Source: Pomphorhynchus laevis
Taxonomy: Eukaryota > Acanthocephala > Palaeacanthocephala > Echinorhynchida > Pomphorhynchidae
NCBI GenBank assembly: GCA_012934845.2
Contig: WNNJ02003600.1
Coordinates: 1 to 64,000, forward strand
Reading direction: 5' to 3'
DNA length: 64,000 bases
Below are positions 35,490 through 47,726 of this stretch, one piece after another (position 1 is the stretch's first letter; each line of letters opens with the position of its first letter). Both the position numbers and the translations under genes were made by a program. The notes under the pieces were generated by a model. The model did not search any database. It was given only the letters and a program-made list of their open reading frames with translations, and was not told the DNA's origin.

Positions 35490-37240
35490 TATAAGGTAAT
35501 TAAAATTAATATTTTAATCTTCAGATTTTCAATAATTTAGATTTATATAAGGCTTATATAAATCTCAATAATAGAAAATCTGAAGATTAAAATATTAATT
35601 TTAAATGTATAATGCTACAAAAGACGTGAATTCAATTAACTGATTTGATTTATTTATAACAAACAATTTATTCAATATTGTAATCACTTATATTTTTAAC
35701 CAAGAATAGTCATTGATTACACTATTGAATAAATTGCTGTAAGCCGAAGTAGACTTTATTTAATATCTAGAAACAGATGCAAGTTGTGTTACAAACAAGT
35801 TATAAGTTAGTCATAGCATTATATTACATTTGATTAAAAACACTCTTCATCCGCTATCATAAAGCGGATTTCTTTACATGCGTTGCCTTACCGCAATTTA
35901 TTACTTTTGTCCGTCTTCGCTAAATGTGCAACAGATTACTAAAACCAAATATAAACTTTCAAGTATAAAAATTTTACTTTTGGAGCAGGTTCGATGAAAT
36001 AGAAAATAAAATACTAATTCGCTATTTTTGATATTTTACAAGCTTCTGCTAGCATCGGGTTTAGACCACACTTCCCTTGATCACGATTATGATGAATCCC
36101 TTAAGGAGAAAACATTTGTTTAACTTTGTGTTTGTATTCGATTACTCATGTTTTAAATACTATAAATGATTGGGCGCTCACTTAATGCAAATAGATGTTG
36201 TTCGTTCCCAATTTTAATCTTAGACTTTATTTAATGTTTTTTAATCTTAAACTTTATAAAGGGCATATATTTAAAATCCGCCAATTTTTTCATTCCCTTT
36301 TTGAACGAGCAAGGTTTAAGCGCTTAATAACATTTAGATCATTTGGAAGGACTAAAAAGTTCAATAATTACGACTTTGAAACAAAACGGATATGAATTAG
36401 TCGAAATTCCATTGAATACTAGTTATCTAAGGTAATTGCTATGTATGATTAAAGAGTAGAACTTTTCGTCTTTAAAGTTTATTTTATTATAAATTTACAA
36501 ATTTGTTGTTTAAAGATGTAATAACAATAATTTATAATATTTATATTTTGTAAGTTATGAAATCGTTAAACTTGCGTTTATTATTTTAAGTTTATTATAT
36601 TAAAAATGCGTTTGAACAAAAATTGGCTTTACTCGTAACCTGAAAAACTTAAAAGTAGACAATACGTCGAATAATTAATCATTAGAGGCAACAACGAAGA
36701 CAATGGAAATTTGTTTTCTGCTGATCATATTATACACAACACTACTAGATAGAGAATGATATCCGGGGCTATCATTTTCTTTTGAAAAAAATATTAAAAA
36801 TATATATAAATAATAATATATTATTATATTATTAATATATTATTATGTTAATATATTTAAATATTAACATTATATATGTTAATATTAAAATAATAATTCT
36901 ATTATAGAAATATTTTATTAGTGAGGAATAAATTAAAAGTTTATTAATGTAAATATTTCGTATGAAGACATGTGTGAAGAACTGGTCTTAATTTTTTGTA
37001 CCGTTGTTGCTCTCCACTTCCCGCCTGACATAAATGACTTTAGTTTGATCCGTTTCCGACTCAACACTCATCATTCAGCTCATTAGTTTCGGTTTTTAAT
37101 TCTCTTTCGACTTGTAAGCATTTCCGCGCATTAGTCACATTAAATAAATTCTATAATTATATTATTATTCTAATAATTATCAGAACCAGAATATAAATAA
37201 AATATGTGCTTGCTTTTTTAAAATCTGGACTACAGGAAAC
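35490..37240. other. no gene seen
   Basis: AT-rich. A local inverted repeat, 'aatattttaatcttcagatt' / 'aatctgaagattaaaatatt', lies at about 35508-35603. Confidence 0.45.
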
Positions 37241-37243
37241 ACA

Positions 37244-37570
37244 AGTAGAGTTTAGTCTTTTATTAGAAACGTATCAATTATACGGCCTTCTTCAGTACTT
37301 TGTACAACCAGCATCATTTGAATATATGACATTAAAACGATTAAATTAAAAAATTTAATTTAATTACAACGAAGTAAAAGTATATACAAGTAGAAGGCGA
37401 TACTTGAAGAGCATATGCATTTTAATTTTTACTTCAATTTGGATTCCCCCATGGTAGTTTTATTTCAACTTTTTTACATATTCTGTATTTGTGAAATACA
37501 TCTGCACAATATACTGGCAAAAGCCGTGTGACTGAAAAGTTAACAATAAAAGACTAAACTTCCTTTATGT
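37244..37570. repeat. fold-back repeat with Penelope-like end motifs
   Basis: Left 'aagtagagtttagtctttta' and right 'aaaagactaaacttccttta' are inverted. The left arm, read on the minus strand, has ACTGAAGAAGGCCG ... ACGTTTC and the right arm has GTGACTGAAAAG, resembling the CTGAAGAAGGCC...GAAACG ends common in Penelope-like elements. The ends are probably two opposed fragments. Confidence 0.4.
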
Positions 37571-38241
37571 TTTTTGTATTTTGATCTTTTTCAAAAGTAA
37601 ATATGGGCGTCCATATATGGATTTTGGACAACGATTCTCGTCTAATCAAGCCGTATGCTTATATGCTTCAACACTTGTAGGATATCTCATTGGACCAGCG
37701 TAAACAGTAATTAAAATCATTTTAGAGTAAACAATGAATTTTGTTTATTAAATTATGCTAATTATTTAAATAAGAAGCTCATTATTTGATGTCTTAATTA
37801 TCCTGATGTATAATTGTTTTAATGGATTAAAAAATGTACGGCAAAAATAATAATAATTTAAAATTTAATTGATATCCTCAAAATATAAAATATGTCTTTC
37901 GCGTAATTGTTAAGAATAAATTTGTACTTGCTAAATTCGATAAAACTAAATAGGAGTGCCGCAAACAAAGTATGTGTGTTGATTATAATGTTGTATTATT
38001 TTATCGTTTTCAAGTTACTTTGATCGGATCGATACAAATAAAGAAGGCTTGAATTTTATTATACTTATGCTCGTGTGCTCAGATCCCACTAATATGCTGT
38101 GTGCCTGGTGACTGCTGCTGAAGATAAAGTATTGAACTTTACTGTTCTGTAGGTTTTTTGTTTTCTTTTCATCCTGATAGTTATTTTTTATAAGACATTC
38201 TTTATTATTATACTCAATTTATCTGTTCATTGTTTTTGTAG

Positions 38242-38316
38242 AGATAAGTTCAAAATGCAACGAAAACGCAGTGATCATGCCGACAAATACGAATTCCGCT
38301 ATTTTGAAAGTGATAT
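38242..38316 (+). CDS. candidate first coding exon, gene unrecognised
   Basis: Preceded by TTTTTGTAG (acceptor) and followed by GTAAGT at 38317. The ATG at 38255 opens 20 codons, MQRKRSDHADKYEFRYFESD, ending in phase 2. A possible leader exon ends at a GTAGGT donor at 38149, leaving a short intron of about 93 bases. Acceptor, ATG, biased codons and a consensus donor together suggest a real start exon on the plus strand. No continuing exon could be fixed; one option begins after ATTTAG near 38434. Confidence 0.4.
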
Positions 38317-38867
38317 GTAAGTAATATCTACGTGTGTTGATTGATAATATCATCATTGAACATGCATTTTCAACAAATTTTCGAAATCAATTAATTTAGG
38401 GAATGATAAAAATTTAAAATTATTGAACATTTAGGGAAATTCGTTTTAAATTTTTGATGAAACTTGACGTTACTTCAATCTTACTTATAAATAGGAGTCA
38501 AGCAACGTACAGTGTGACAACAAATTTATATTGTAACAATGACTGCACAATTATATTTTAACTTAAAATTGAAAATTATCGAAAGCACTATCATGGCGTA
38601 CAAACTATTCGGTATATGATTATTTCTCAATATTATGCCAAAATTATGACAGCGTATATTTTATTACTAAAAATTAACTTATTTATATTTTTTGTAACTT
38701 ATTTAATCATATATCGTATATTTGTGGTAATAAACAATAATAACCCTGTTGTTCATTATTAAACTTAACTAAATTTAGCAATAAATGAATCAAATAATAT
38801 CGGTGTATATGTGTAACAGATTTTGTGCGGCATTTCCACAGCTAGCTGTAAGTAACAAGCAACCCAC

Positions 38868-39200
38868 ATCTGCTAACTGAATTCACGTATTTATAGTTTA
38901 AATTAAAAATAAAGATAAATAATTATAAATAATAAGTATTGAATAAGATTTTGTATAATTTATATTTATTTAAAGTTAAAATTTAAAATAAAAATCAATT
39001 TTTATTAATTGACTAATAAATAACAGACAATGTATCACAATAACGATTATAGGTCATGAGGAGAAATTTCTATGCTATCAGGTTTCGTCGCATATTCCTC
39101 GACCCAACATTGCATCTTATTCTAATGCAAAGCATATTGTTTACTATCGATCTATAAAAATTCTCCGTTTAAAAGTTTAAATTTATTTTTTCACAATATT
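38868..39200 (-). mobile_element. YIDD-type retroelement 3' fragment (E6)
   Basis: Tail motif 'gctaactgaattcacgtatt' (38872), then the 3' block 'ctatgctatcaggtttcgtc' (about 39070), shortened by a deletion that removes the second half of the fold, then RT-end sequence. Confidence 0.5.
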
Positions 39201-39801
39201 TTGTTGATTTATTATTACCAGCGAAATAAACTTTTGTTGATAATTGAACGGTATTATAGATTATTATTTCTCCGAATTATCAGTTCTGTTTCACTGTGGC
39301 CATTCTGCCGATTATTTGTTATGTAAAAAAATATCTTAACTTAAAAGCAAAATATAAAATTACTTAATTTGTACAGTTTTTCTAATAATTTTGCGTAAGA
39401 TTGGCAGTATATTTTAATCTGTAATACCGAAAAGATTAAGTTTTCCAGCTTTAACTTACAATTATTGAAAATGACTGAACTTTATATTAATACTTAGCTC
39501 GACACCTTTAATTTCAAGACGAAGACAGCTACGTAAACAACAAATTAAATTACAATTAATGCGGAAAATGTCAAACAGGTTGAATCATCAATATGATAAG
39601 TTTATTCTTTATCCTTATATTTTAATAAAGAAGCCAGAATAACTACTATGTCATTAATTACGACTCTTGGCAAAACAAATCTTTGACAAGCGAAAGCAAA
39701 GCTATGGATAAAAGAAGGTCATTTTCTATGCTGATCGCCGTAACAATTTCAACAGTACCCGTGTTCGCTTAATTGTTAAGTTGGTATACACGGAATCGTA
39801 G

Positions 39802-40981
39802 TTTCCAATCTAAAATTACCGATATTTCATAAATTGTCTACTATTTTGTTGTAATTTACATGATGGTGCACTTTCATAATGTACATACTTGTTTATGTAA
39901 ATAATTTTCTTTATTATTGCTCGCTTATTTAGTTCAAATTAACTATATGTTCTGTAAAAAGAGCTATCATAAAATGATTGCTAAAATTTAAATTAAAAAA
40001 TTTAAATTTAAATTAAGGATTTATAATTTTTAATTATTAACCATATTTTATAATTATTAATTTTACTTGATAATTAAAATAAATTATTCAATTTATGATT
40101 AGTTAGGCAGCCAAGAAAGAATCGACAAAATAGTAACTAGTACCGTTTCGTCATTGTTTTGACTAATCAGTGCCGGGTACCTCCAACGAATGGATGCAGA
40201 GGAAGACCGGTAGTCGGCACGAGTACTGCAAGCACATCCGTCTATCCTCCTCTGCATCAAGCAGCGGAAGGTACCCGGCACCGATGAGTCAAAACAATAA
40301 TTAAACGATACTTATTACTGTTTTGTCGATTCTTTAGTGGCTGCCTAACTGATCATAAACAACATTCCACGGAATCCTCTCTCATTTTCTAAAATTATTT
40401 AAATAATTTTAAACAAACCGCAGTATTTCTTATGATAGTAAATTTTGAAAATAGTAAATTTATTATCTTAAAGTAAATTTTCAAACACAATAACTTTCGT
40501 CCTCTGTATTCATAAAGATGACAAATGAAATTGGATAAAGATTAAATACACATTTGAATACAATTAATCTATATCCAAGTTTAACATATTTCATATTAAA
40601 ATTTTTGTAGATCTAATAATTAGATCAGATAACTGAGTCTACTTATATTAAATTGCTTATAAATAAAACATAATGATAAATAAAAATAAAATAATAAATA
40701 ATTAAATAATTATGAATAATAAATAATTTTTATATGAGATTTTATATAATTTATATAAAGTCAAAATTCATTATTAAAATTTAAAACAAAAGTCAATTTT
40801 TATAAATTGAATAATAACTAAAAGACGATATATCAAAATAAGAATTAGTGGCCATCTAATCCATATTAATAACATTAGTTATTAATTTAAGTTAAAATTG
40901 TGATCGAGTTAAAATTTAAAATTGAAATTTAAAATAAAAGTCAATTTTTATAAATTGAATAATAACTAAAAGACGATATAT
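39802..40981. repeat. 1.18-kb recent duplication, copy 2
   Basis: Partner of 31027-32206, same length and about 1 percent different. The left boundary is sharp ('tttccaatctaaaattacc'). At the right the copies diverge after 'agacgatata', and this copy continues into additional tail-repeat units. Confidence 0.9.
40140..40220 (-). ncRNA. hammerhead ribozyme, decayed (copy in 40-kb duplicate)
   Basis: Same 81-base unit as 31365-31445 with the same core changes (CUGAUUA, GAC triplet), so the parent element already carried them when it was copied. The facing half (about 40230-40315, plus) retains CCGAUGAGUCA. Confidence 0.6.
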
Positions 40982-41300
40982 TAAAGTAGGGATTAGAGGT
41001 CATCTAATCTTTATTAATAATATCAGTTATCAAGAAAAATTGTTATCGAGTTAAAATTTAAAATTTAAATTTAAAATAAAGTAAATTTGTGTAAATTGAA
41101 TAATAAATAAAAGATGATTTATCAAAATAAGGATTAGTGACCATTTAATAATATTAGTTATTAATTTAAGTTAAAATTGTTATTGAGTTAAAATTTAAAA
41201 TTTAAATTTAAAATAAAAGTCAATTTTTATAAATTGAATAATAAATAAAAGACGATATATCAAAATAAGGATTAGTAACCATCGAATCCTTATTAATAAC
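40695..41300. repeat. ~140-bp tandem repeat in a retroelement tail
   Basis: Four units with junctions near 40841, 40990, 41131 and 41269, each carrying 'aaaataaaagtcaattttta', 'aagacgatatatcaaaataa' and 'ggattagt'. The copy at 31-32 kb has only two. The unit corresponds to the segment between the 3' fold and the AT-rich tail in the YIDD family. Confidence 0.75.
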
Positions 41301-41989
41301 TTTAGTTATTAATAATGTTGTTAATAACATTATGGTTATTAATAACATTGTTATTAGTAATCCTTACAAATAACAGAACTATGGGCTTATATAATAAATC
41401 GTTTATTTGTCGAATTATTTATAGAAACTATTTTAAATGTAAACTGTAAAATAAATAATGGCAACAGTAATTATTAATTATATGTATAGTGCAGCGGCTT
41501 CCGACTGGAGACAATTTGGTCCTAAGACAGCCCAAAAAGTTTTACGGGCTCAAAGAAATATGTTAACTTTTATACAGTCAATATAATAAAATAAATTTTC
41601 ATGTTTCATAAACATCAAACATTTAAAAAAAGACATTTTGAACATTTTAAATTATCTTTACGTCATATATTAATTTACTGAACGCTCATAGCACCTCTAC
41701 AACGTGACCATAAACCATATCAAATTTGTAACATCAAATAAGATCACTTAACTGATGCTATCTATATATTTTGTACTATAAATATAAAATGAATAAAATA
41801 TGTATATAAATTTTGATAGTACAATGAATTCATAATTTCCTTCCATTTTCGATTAGATAGTTTAAATGAACGAAAAAAATATTTCCCTTTCTTACAAAGT
41901 CTAAAAAATATCTTAATTTAAAATTTTTTTATAGCAAAATATTTTTATGAGTTGATCAATAAATAATAATTTTGAATAATTGGAGGTCA

Positions 41990-43348
41990 TCAAGAGTAAC
42001 TGTTGTATCAATTCTGCTAACTAAGTCTACGTATTTACAATAATTATAAAATAAATAAAAATAAGTAAATAAAAATAATAATGCTAAATCAATAAATGCA
42101 AATTTAATAATTAGATAATAAATAATTATAAATAATTGTTATAAGATTTTATATAACTTATATCAAGTAAAAATAAAAAATTGAAATTTGAAATAAAAGT
42201 CAATTTTCGCGAATTGACTAATAAATATCAAAAGTTGTATCAGAATAAGGATTAGAGGAATAATCATGATTATTAAAGAATAATTTCTTAATAAATAATT
42301 CCTTAATAATATATAAATCCTTAATAATCATTAGTATTAAACATTGAACATTTGAACAAGTAAATCGGATTATTATTTTATTGTAAATAAAATAAATTAT
42401 TAGCACGATTAACTGATAGAAAAATTAGATGCTATATTCTCGCATAATATCAAATATTAGATAATATCTTATTTTTAAATTTGGAATTTTGGAGAAGGAC
42501 CAATAAAGCACTAATTTATTATTATTTTTCATCATCACAAACAAAGTTTTAATGTTTTTAAAATTTGTATATTTTATATTTAACTGTTCACAATTGACAC
42601 CATCTCATTGTTAAATAGAGTTGGTGACGTAAATGTTGAATTCGACGACTTGCAAATACATGAACAATTTAATTTTTGAGCTTTGTAATCTAAAAATATT
42701 CGATCTTTACCATTATTTTAATAAAACAAGGGTGTTATTATTATCAAATTTGTGATCAAAAGTTATATTGCGATAAACAATAGCCCAACTCTGACCTTTA
42801 TCAGAATTAAGATTAGGGGTCATTTGGAGGAACTGCTTTGTTACCAGGTTTTTGTCCCTAATCCTGGACTCAACATAGCAGCAGAGCCTAATACTTGCTA
42901 ATGATATATTTGCTCTCTGATGAAATTCGATTAGACAGTTAAATAACTTATTCTAACACAGAATATATTATTTGAAATATATCCATAAAATGTTTATACT
43001 AAAGATTTTAAATCAATTTTTATAATACTTATAACTTGTACAATTTTTATTTAATTTTATTATTTCTATAGTACCTTTAAAATTTGTATCTATAAAATTA
43101 TATATTTGATGATTTTGAAGAAATCCAATTGCATTACATATTATGACATTTCGTAAAATTTTATTATTAAATGTATTATATTTTATATTATATGGTATGC
43201 ATGAATACTAATGCAAAAATATGTTTCTTGTAAATTTAAATATGTCATCTTTATGATATAAATTAATAGTAGTTTCAATTGATGTTAATTTAATGTTCAT
43301 ATCTATAGATATATACCTTATTTATCATCAATATTAGTTTTATTGATA
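41990..43348 (-). mobile_element. YIDD-type retroelement pieces (E7)
   Basis: Tail motif 'gctaactaagtctacgtatt' at 42018. A 3' block at about 42800-42920 ('gaggaactgctttgttaccagg' in two parts, 'aacatagcagcagagcctaa') and RT-end sequence to 43345 match E1 in order. The Penelope-like element begins directly at its left-hand RT part. Confidence 0.5.
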
Positions 43349-43349
43349 T

Positions 43350-45190
43350 TAGTTTTATCTGTCCCGTGCTCCGGGAGTTTAATCGAAAAACTTCTCAATT
43401 AGAAAGTTTCTAAAGAAAATGGCATGTCTGACTTTGAAAATAATAGATTCTTCAAATTTCTGTAGTGTCATACAGAAACAATTATCGTGTATCAACCCAG
43501 TGATGGGCAAAATGTGTCTTCTCCGAAAAACTCACAAATATATATTTCCAATTCCAGGACGGTCTATTGTTAATAATATTAACACACCGTCAGATCGGTT
43601 GTCAAGATATTTGCACAAAGTACTTACACCACTTTTTAGGCATGATCCATCATATCTTCCTAATACAGATACATTTCTTCGTAAACTTGAAGAGGTAAAA
43701 ACGGAAGTTAAACCAGAAACATTTATGGTATCCATGGGTATAAAATCCATTTATACTACGATTCCAACAAACGATGGCTTATTAGCAGTAGAAGAATTTA
43801 TGACAGCAGAAGGTTGGGATTACAGTGCAAAATCCAAGATTAAAGAAATGTTAAGTACAGTGCTTCATAACAATATTTTCAAGTTCGAAGAAGTATTTCT
43901 TCAAATATCAGGTACAGCCATGGGAACATCCCTTACACCGGTTTATGTTATCCTTTACGTAGGGGATCTAGAAAAGAAATTTATTCAATCCCAAGTGTTA
44001 AAACCTCGCATATGGGTAAGATATATCGATGATATATTCTTTTTATGGGACCACGGTATTGAAACATTCAAAAGCTTTGTAACACGCCTTAATAATTGCA
44101 GTACACTAAAATTCACAGTTGAGTCTTCCGATGTAAGTCAATCAATTAATTTCCTTGATGTACATATATACAAAGATAATAACGGTATCCTACAAACGCG
44201 TCCATTTATTAAAGATACATGGAAGCTGGTATACCTACACGCCACTAGCTGTCATCCTTCATATATGAAAAGTAACATGATTCGCAAAATATATTCAACT
44301 GATGAAGCCTTCTTTTCATCTTTAGATAAGCTTACCGAGTATTTTATGATACGAGGATACAAGAGAAGACAGATCATAACTATCTTCAACAGTTGCCGTA
44401 ACAAACTACGGAAAAATCTATTACATTTAAAAAAGGGAACAATATAGAATCTGAAAACAGGATATGTGTATATGAGTGGCTTCCAGCTTTCTAAAATCTC
44501 AAAAAGGCCATCCGAAATACGATGATGGAAACAAGAGTAAACTATACCGGAATGGGTGACCTCAAAATATTCTACTCGATGCCAAATAAAATAAAAGACA
44601 TTCTATCTAAATATAAAGTTGGAATAAACAATATAGGTGTTCTAAACTTCATATGTAATCGGTATGGGGATAAAAGGTGTGCGAATTGTACCGATATGGA
44701 GGCAGCTTCATCATTTAAGAGCAATGCCACATCTCTAAAATACAAAATCAAGGGCGAATGTAATTGTAAATCGAAGAACATAATATATTTACTAGAGTGT
44801 ACAACGTGTAAAATTCAGTATATTGGACAGATTAGTGGATCTATGAATGTTCGAAGTAATTTGAGAAGATCTAATATAAAAGCGAAGAAAGAAAATAATG
44901 ACGTCCAACATGTGTTAAAATACACAGGTAGTTTTAAAATTAAAACTATTCAGAGCAACTTTCCAGACGATTCAAGTAGAAAAAATGCAGAAAATTACTA
45001 GGTCGGTCAGTTGATGTAAGATTTAAAAGGGTTAAATACGATTAACATTTACAGACTGACCTGAATTCTTTCTGATTTGCTGAATAAGCAAAATGTATAT
45101 AAACGTACGATTTGAGTTCGTGAGCACGACTGAAGAAGAATTTTTCCGAAACGCGTATTAAACTTAGCTTTTAAATCCTTTATTAATAAA
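43350..45190 (+). mobile_element. Penelope-like element: RT and GIY-YIG endonuclease
   Basis: A 342-codon frame (43419-44447) encodes a Penelope-type RT: LLRKTHKYIFPIPGRSIV, SIYTTIPTNDGL, SGTAMGTSLTPVYV, RYIDDIFFLWDHG (catalytic YIDD), SINFLDVHIYKD. A second frame (44522-45001) carries the linker zinc-like cysteines (CANC, CNC) and a GIY-YIG nuclease, IIYLLECTTCKIQYIGQ. Family members join both domains in one protein, so this copy is broken in about one or two places; its 5' end is missing. The 3' end has CACGACTGAAGAAGAAT...CCGAAACGCG, a hammerhead-like CUGANGA...GAAAC motif typical of Penelope terminal repeats. It abuts a YIDD-family fragment. Confidence 0.85.
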
Positions 45191-45194
45191 TTTG

Positions 45195-46800
45195 TATTAA
45201 TCGAATTTTTTAAATTTATTATATATTTCTCAAATTAAGATTTTTGCAATTGCTTTTTGTTTCTAAAATGTTTCTAATATTATCGTTACATACTAATTTC
45301 AATTTTTATTATAATTACAAATTTTCTGTCCTAATGGTGGTAGCATTTTATACTGTATTTTTCGAAAATATGTATTTAAATATGATTATATGACTTCTTT
45401 ACTTTTATGTCATGTCTACTTATACCTTAGCTATCGATTCATTTAATAACGACATCGTAATAACATACATAAAATTTATAATTTGTTATGTAGTGATTTA
45501 AGACATTCAAATTTAGATTTAGCCTTTGCGATTTTGATTTTCACTTGTTTCAATTCCCTTGCATAAGAAATGGCAAAAGTTCCATAATTCCGTCGAATCA
45601 TATTTAAAAAAATCTATTTCTTTATTCTCCAAGCAAAGTTTGCTGTATTTCGATAGCTCTTGTATCATCTTGAAGAATAATAATGGTTTTCAAATATAAT
45701 TATAACAGGTTTGTCCTTCATACATAAAATATGCAAATACTTAATAAGTTTGATACAAAAAGACAAACCAAAAATACAATATAAAAAACAAAGTTGTCAT
45801 TTTAATAGAAAATGTAGTTATATTTGAACTGCATCAACAAAAAATAAAAACAAGCAAATTCAACAAACTTTAAAAATATATATTAAATTGAATTTTTTCA
45901 ATAGAAAGAAAATAATTTATGAAAATGAAATTGTAAATGAAATTATTAAATAAAATTGCCGAAATTATAAATTGTATTATTAGAATTAATGCCATTTCTA
46001 ATAAAGAAGCTAGTTTATGTTCATTAAAGTTACAAAGAACAGTCAAATTATTGTCTAAATTTTATACAGAAATTTGATCTCTAAATAATGGTTTACAGTT
46101 TCAATTTATAAATTTACTTTAGCTCGGTAATTTATGCTTTAAGTCAATTTTATTAAATTGCATTCGAAATTTTAAATGTTTGTTCAAATACAGTTTACAA
46201 AACTTAATCAAATTTAACCTACATAATATTAAAATTAATTACATTTCCTAGTAAAATGTTCAATTATTTTAATTGAAGAATAAAACCAAACGAAAAGGAA
46301 CCAAGAATACAAAACAAAACAGTTCAAAAAGGCACTTGAAACCTGTTCAATGCAATTTCACACTATGTGGATATCCAACTGCTATAAAATTTCTTTGATT
46401 TTTAATGTTATAAATCGTAATCACAATGCAAATATCTGCTATACATGATGTATTCTTAATGTTAGAATCTAAGCATAGACACAAATTTATATTTAATCAG
46501 GAAACAATATGTAATATTAAATTTTGTGCAAAATACACTTTTGCTTATAATTAGATTGCAAATAAAAAGAATTTAATCTTTATAACTTGCATTTATTTTA
46601 CTTTTCGTATTACTCACTATATTCACGTTGCATACTTATGTGAAAATTTGAATCGCATGGAGAAGCATGGATACAAATCTTAACTACGTTAATACAAAAT
46701 TGTTGTGATATTATGTAAAAATAAGCAAATGTCAGTGCGAAGGGTGATGAGGTTTCTGCTTTACCAGATAAAGAATTTTCGTGACAGTTTGCTAGAGCAC
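45195..46800. other. no gene seen
   Basis: AT-rich DNA without long frames or recognisable repeats. Confidence 0.45.
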
Positions 46801-46813
46801 AACGAAGATCATA

Positions 46814-47071
46814 TTATGTATTAAGTTGATTAATCCCCTGCTTAAACCCATATGCTAATCGACCCCCTGCATATTTTTTAAAACTGAAATCTATCCTCGA
46901 ATGATGATTATAGTATAAAATACTAACTACAAATGAGAAAACTTTCTTACAGTAACAAGTTTTATACTTTAAAACAGACAGAAACCCATTTTCCAATGAT
47001 CTTAGGCGACCCATGACAGATTGTAATTCGACCCCCCCCAACGTGTCAACCCACAGGTTGAGAATTAAAAT
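46814..47071 (-). mobile_element. hAT-type non-autonomous remnant resembling SPIN/OC1 repeats
   Basis: Read on the minus strand: CTCAACCTGTGGGTTGACAC, a G run, GGTCGAATTACAATCTGTCA, GGGTCGCCTAAGATCATTGG, AAAATGGG. This follows, step by step, the well-known hAT repeat end 'CTCAACCTGTGGGTCGCGAC' ... 'GGTCGAA' ... 'GGGTCGCCTAAGACCATCGG' of the SPIN/OC1 group. The other end is worn. The 75-codon open frame across it is an artefact of the repeat. Assignment is from memory of the consensus, not a search. Confidence 0.6.
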
Positions 47072-47726
47072 ATTAGAAAATTTTGAAATAAGATCCTCTT
47101 TGAGTCAAACTTTTAAAAAGTGTAAAGAAGTGATCAAATCAAATAATTGTGGAAGAAAGTTATAAAATAATGAACAATTGGACTAACTTAATTCCACTTT
47201 AAGAAGAAGTATCAAAAGAAATGGGCAAAACGAAAAGCGGTTCGAAGAATAAACATAAATTGTCCCTTTTTATCAGTTTACTTTATTGTACTCCATATAA
47301 TCTTAAGCAAAATACAAACGGGTTTCGAATATTTAGTAAAATGGCTTTTGTAATATTTAAAACAGTATGGTCATGTAGAAATAATCCCAATATGATTCAT
47401 TTCACCATATTTTATCGTACAACCCAAATATACAAAATTTTATTCATACATAAATCATAGTACCTTACAGTCATGATCAAATAATTTTAAAAAACTGGTA
47501 GAATACCTTTAAAGGATTATAAGAATATATCAAAATTAGCTTTATACATACGGTACGAAAAAATTATTTCCACTCTAATTTCACTGACGTGCATAATAGT
47601 TGCAGCCTATAGATTAAAAAAATATTTGACAACTGTATAATCTTACAATGTTTTTGCTTTAATAAAAACATTTACACAATCTGATCAGGTTATTAACTAC
47701 GATTCAGAAAGCAGTACAAGTGTAAA

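Noticed and set aside
31324-40281. Paired 60-codon frames at 31324-31506 and 40099-40281
   Set aside because: They are the same stretch of the duplicated hammerhead palindrome, not a protein gene.
43532-43750. Minus-strand frame inside the Penelope-like RT
   Set aside because: Shadow of the well-supported plus-strand RT.
46814-47041. 75-codon open frame GGVELQSVMGRLRSLENG
   Set aside because: It is a translation of the hAT repeat end, seen commonly as spurious protein in databases.
47221-47460. ATG frame MGKTKSGSKNKHK, looking like the start of a nucleolar-type basic protein
   Set aside because: After the basic start the frame becomes AT-driven, with no good donor close to the basic segment. 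It lies just beyond the PHF5A 3' end; kept only as a note.
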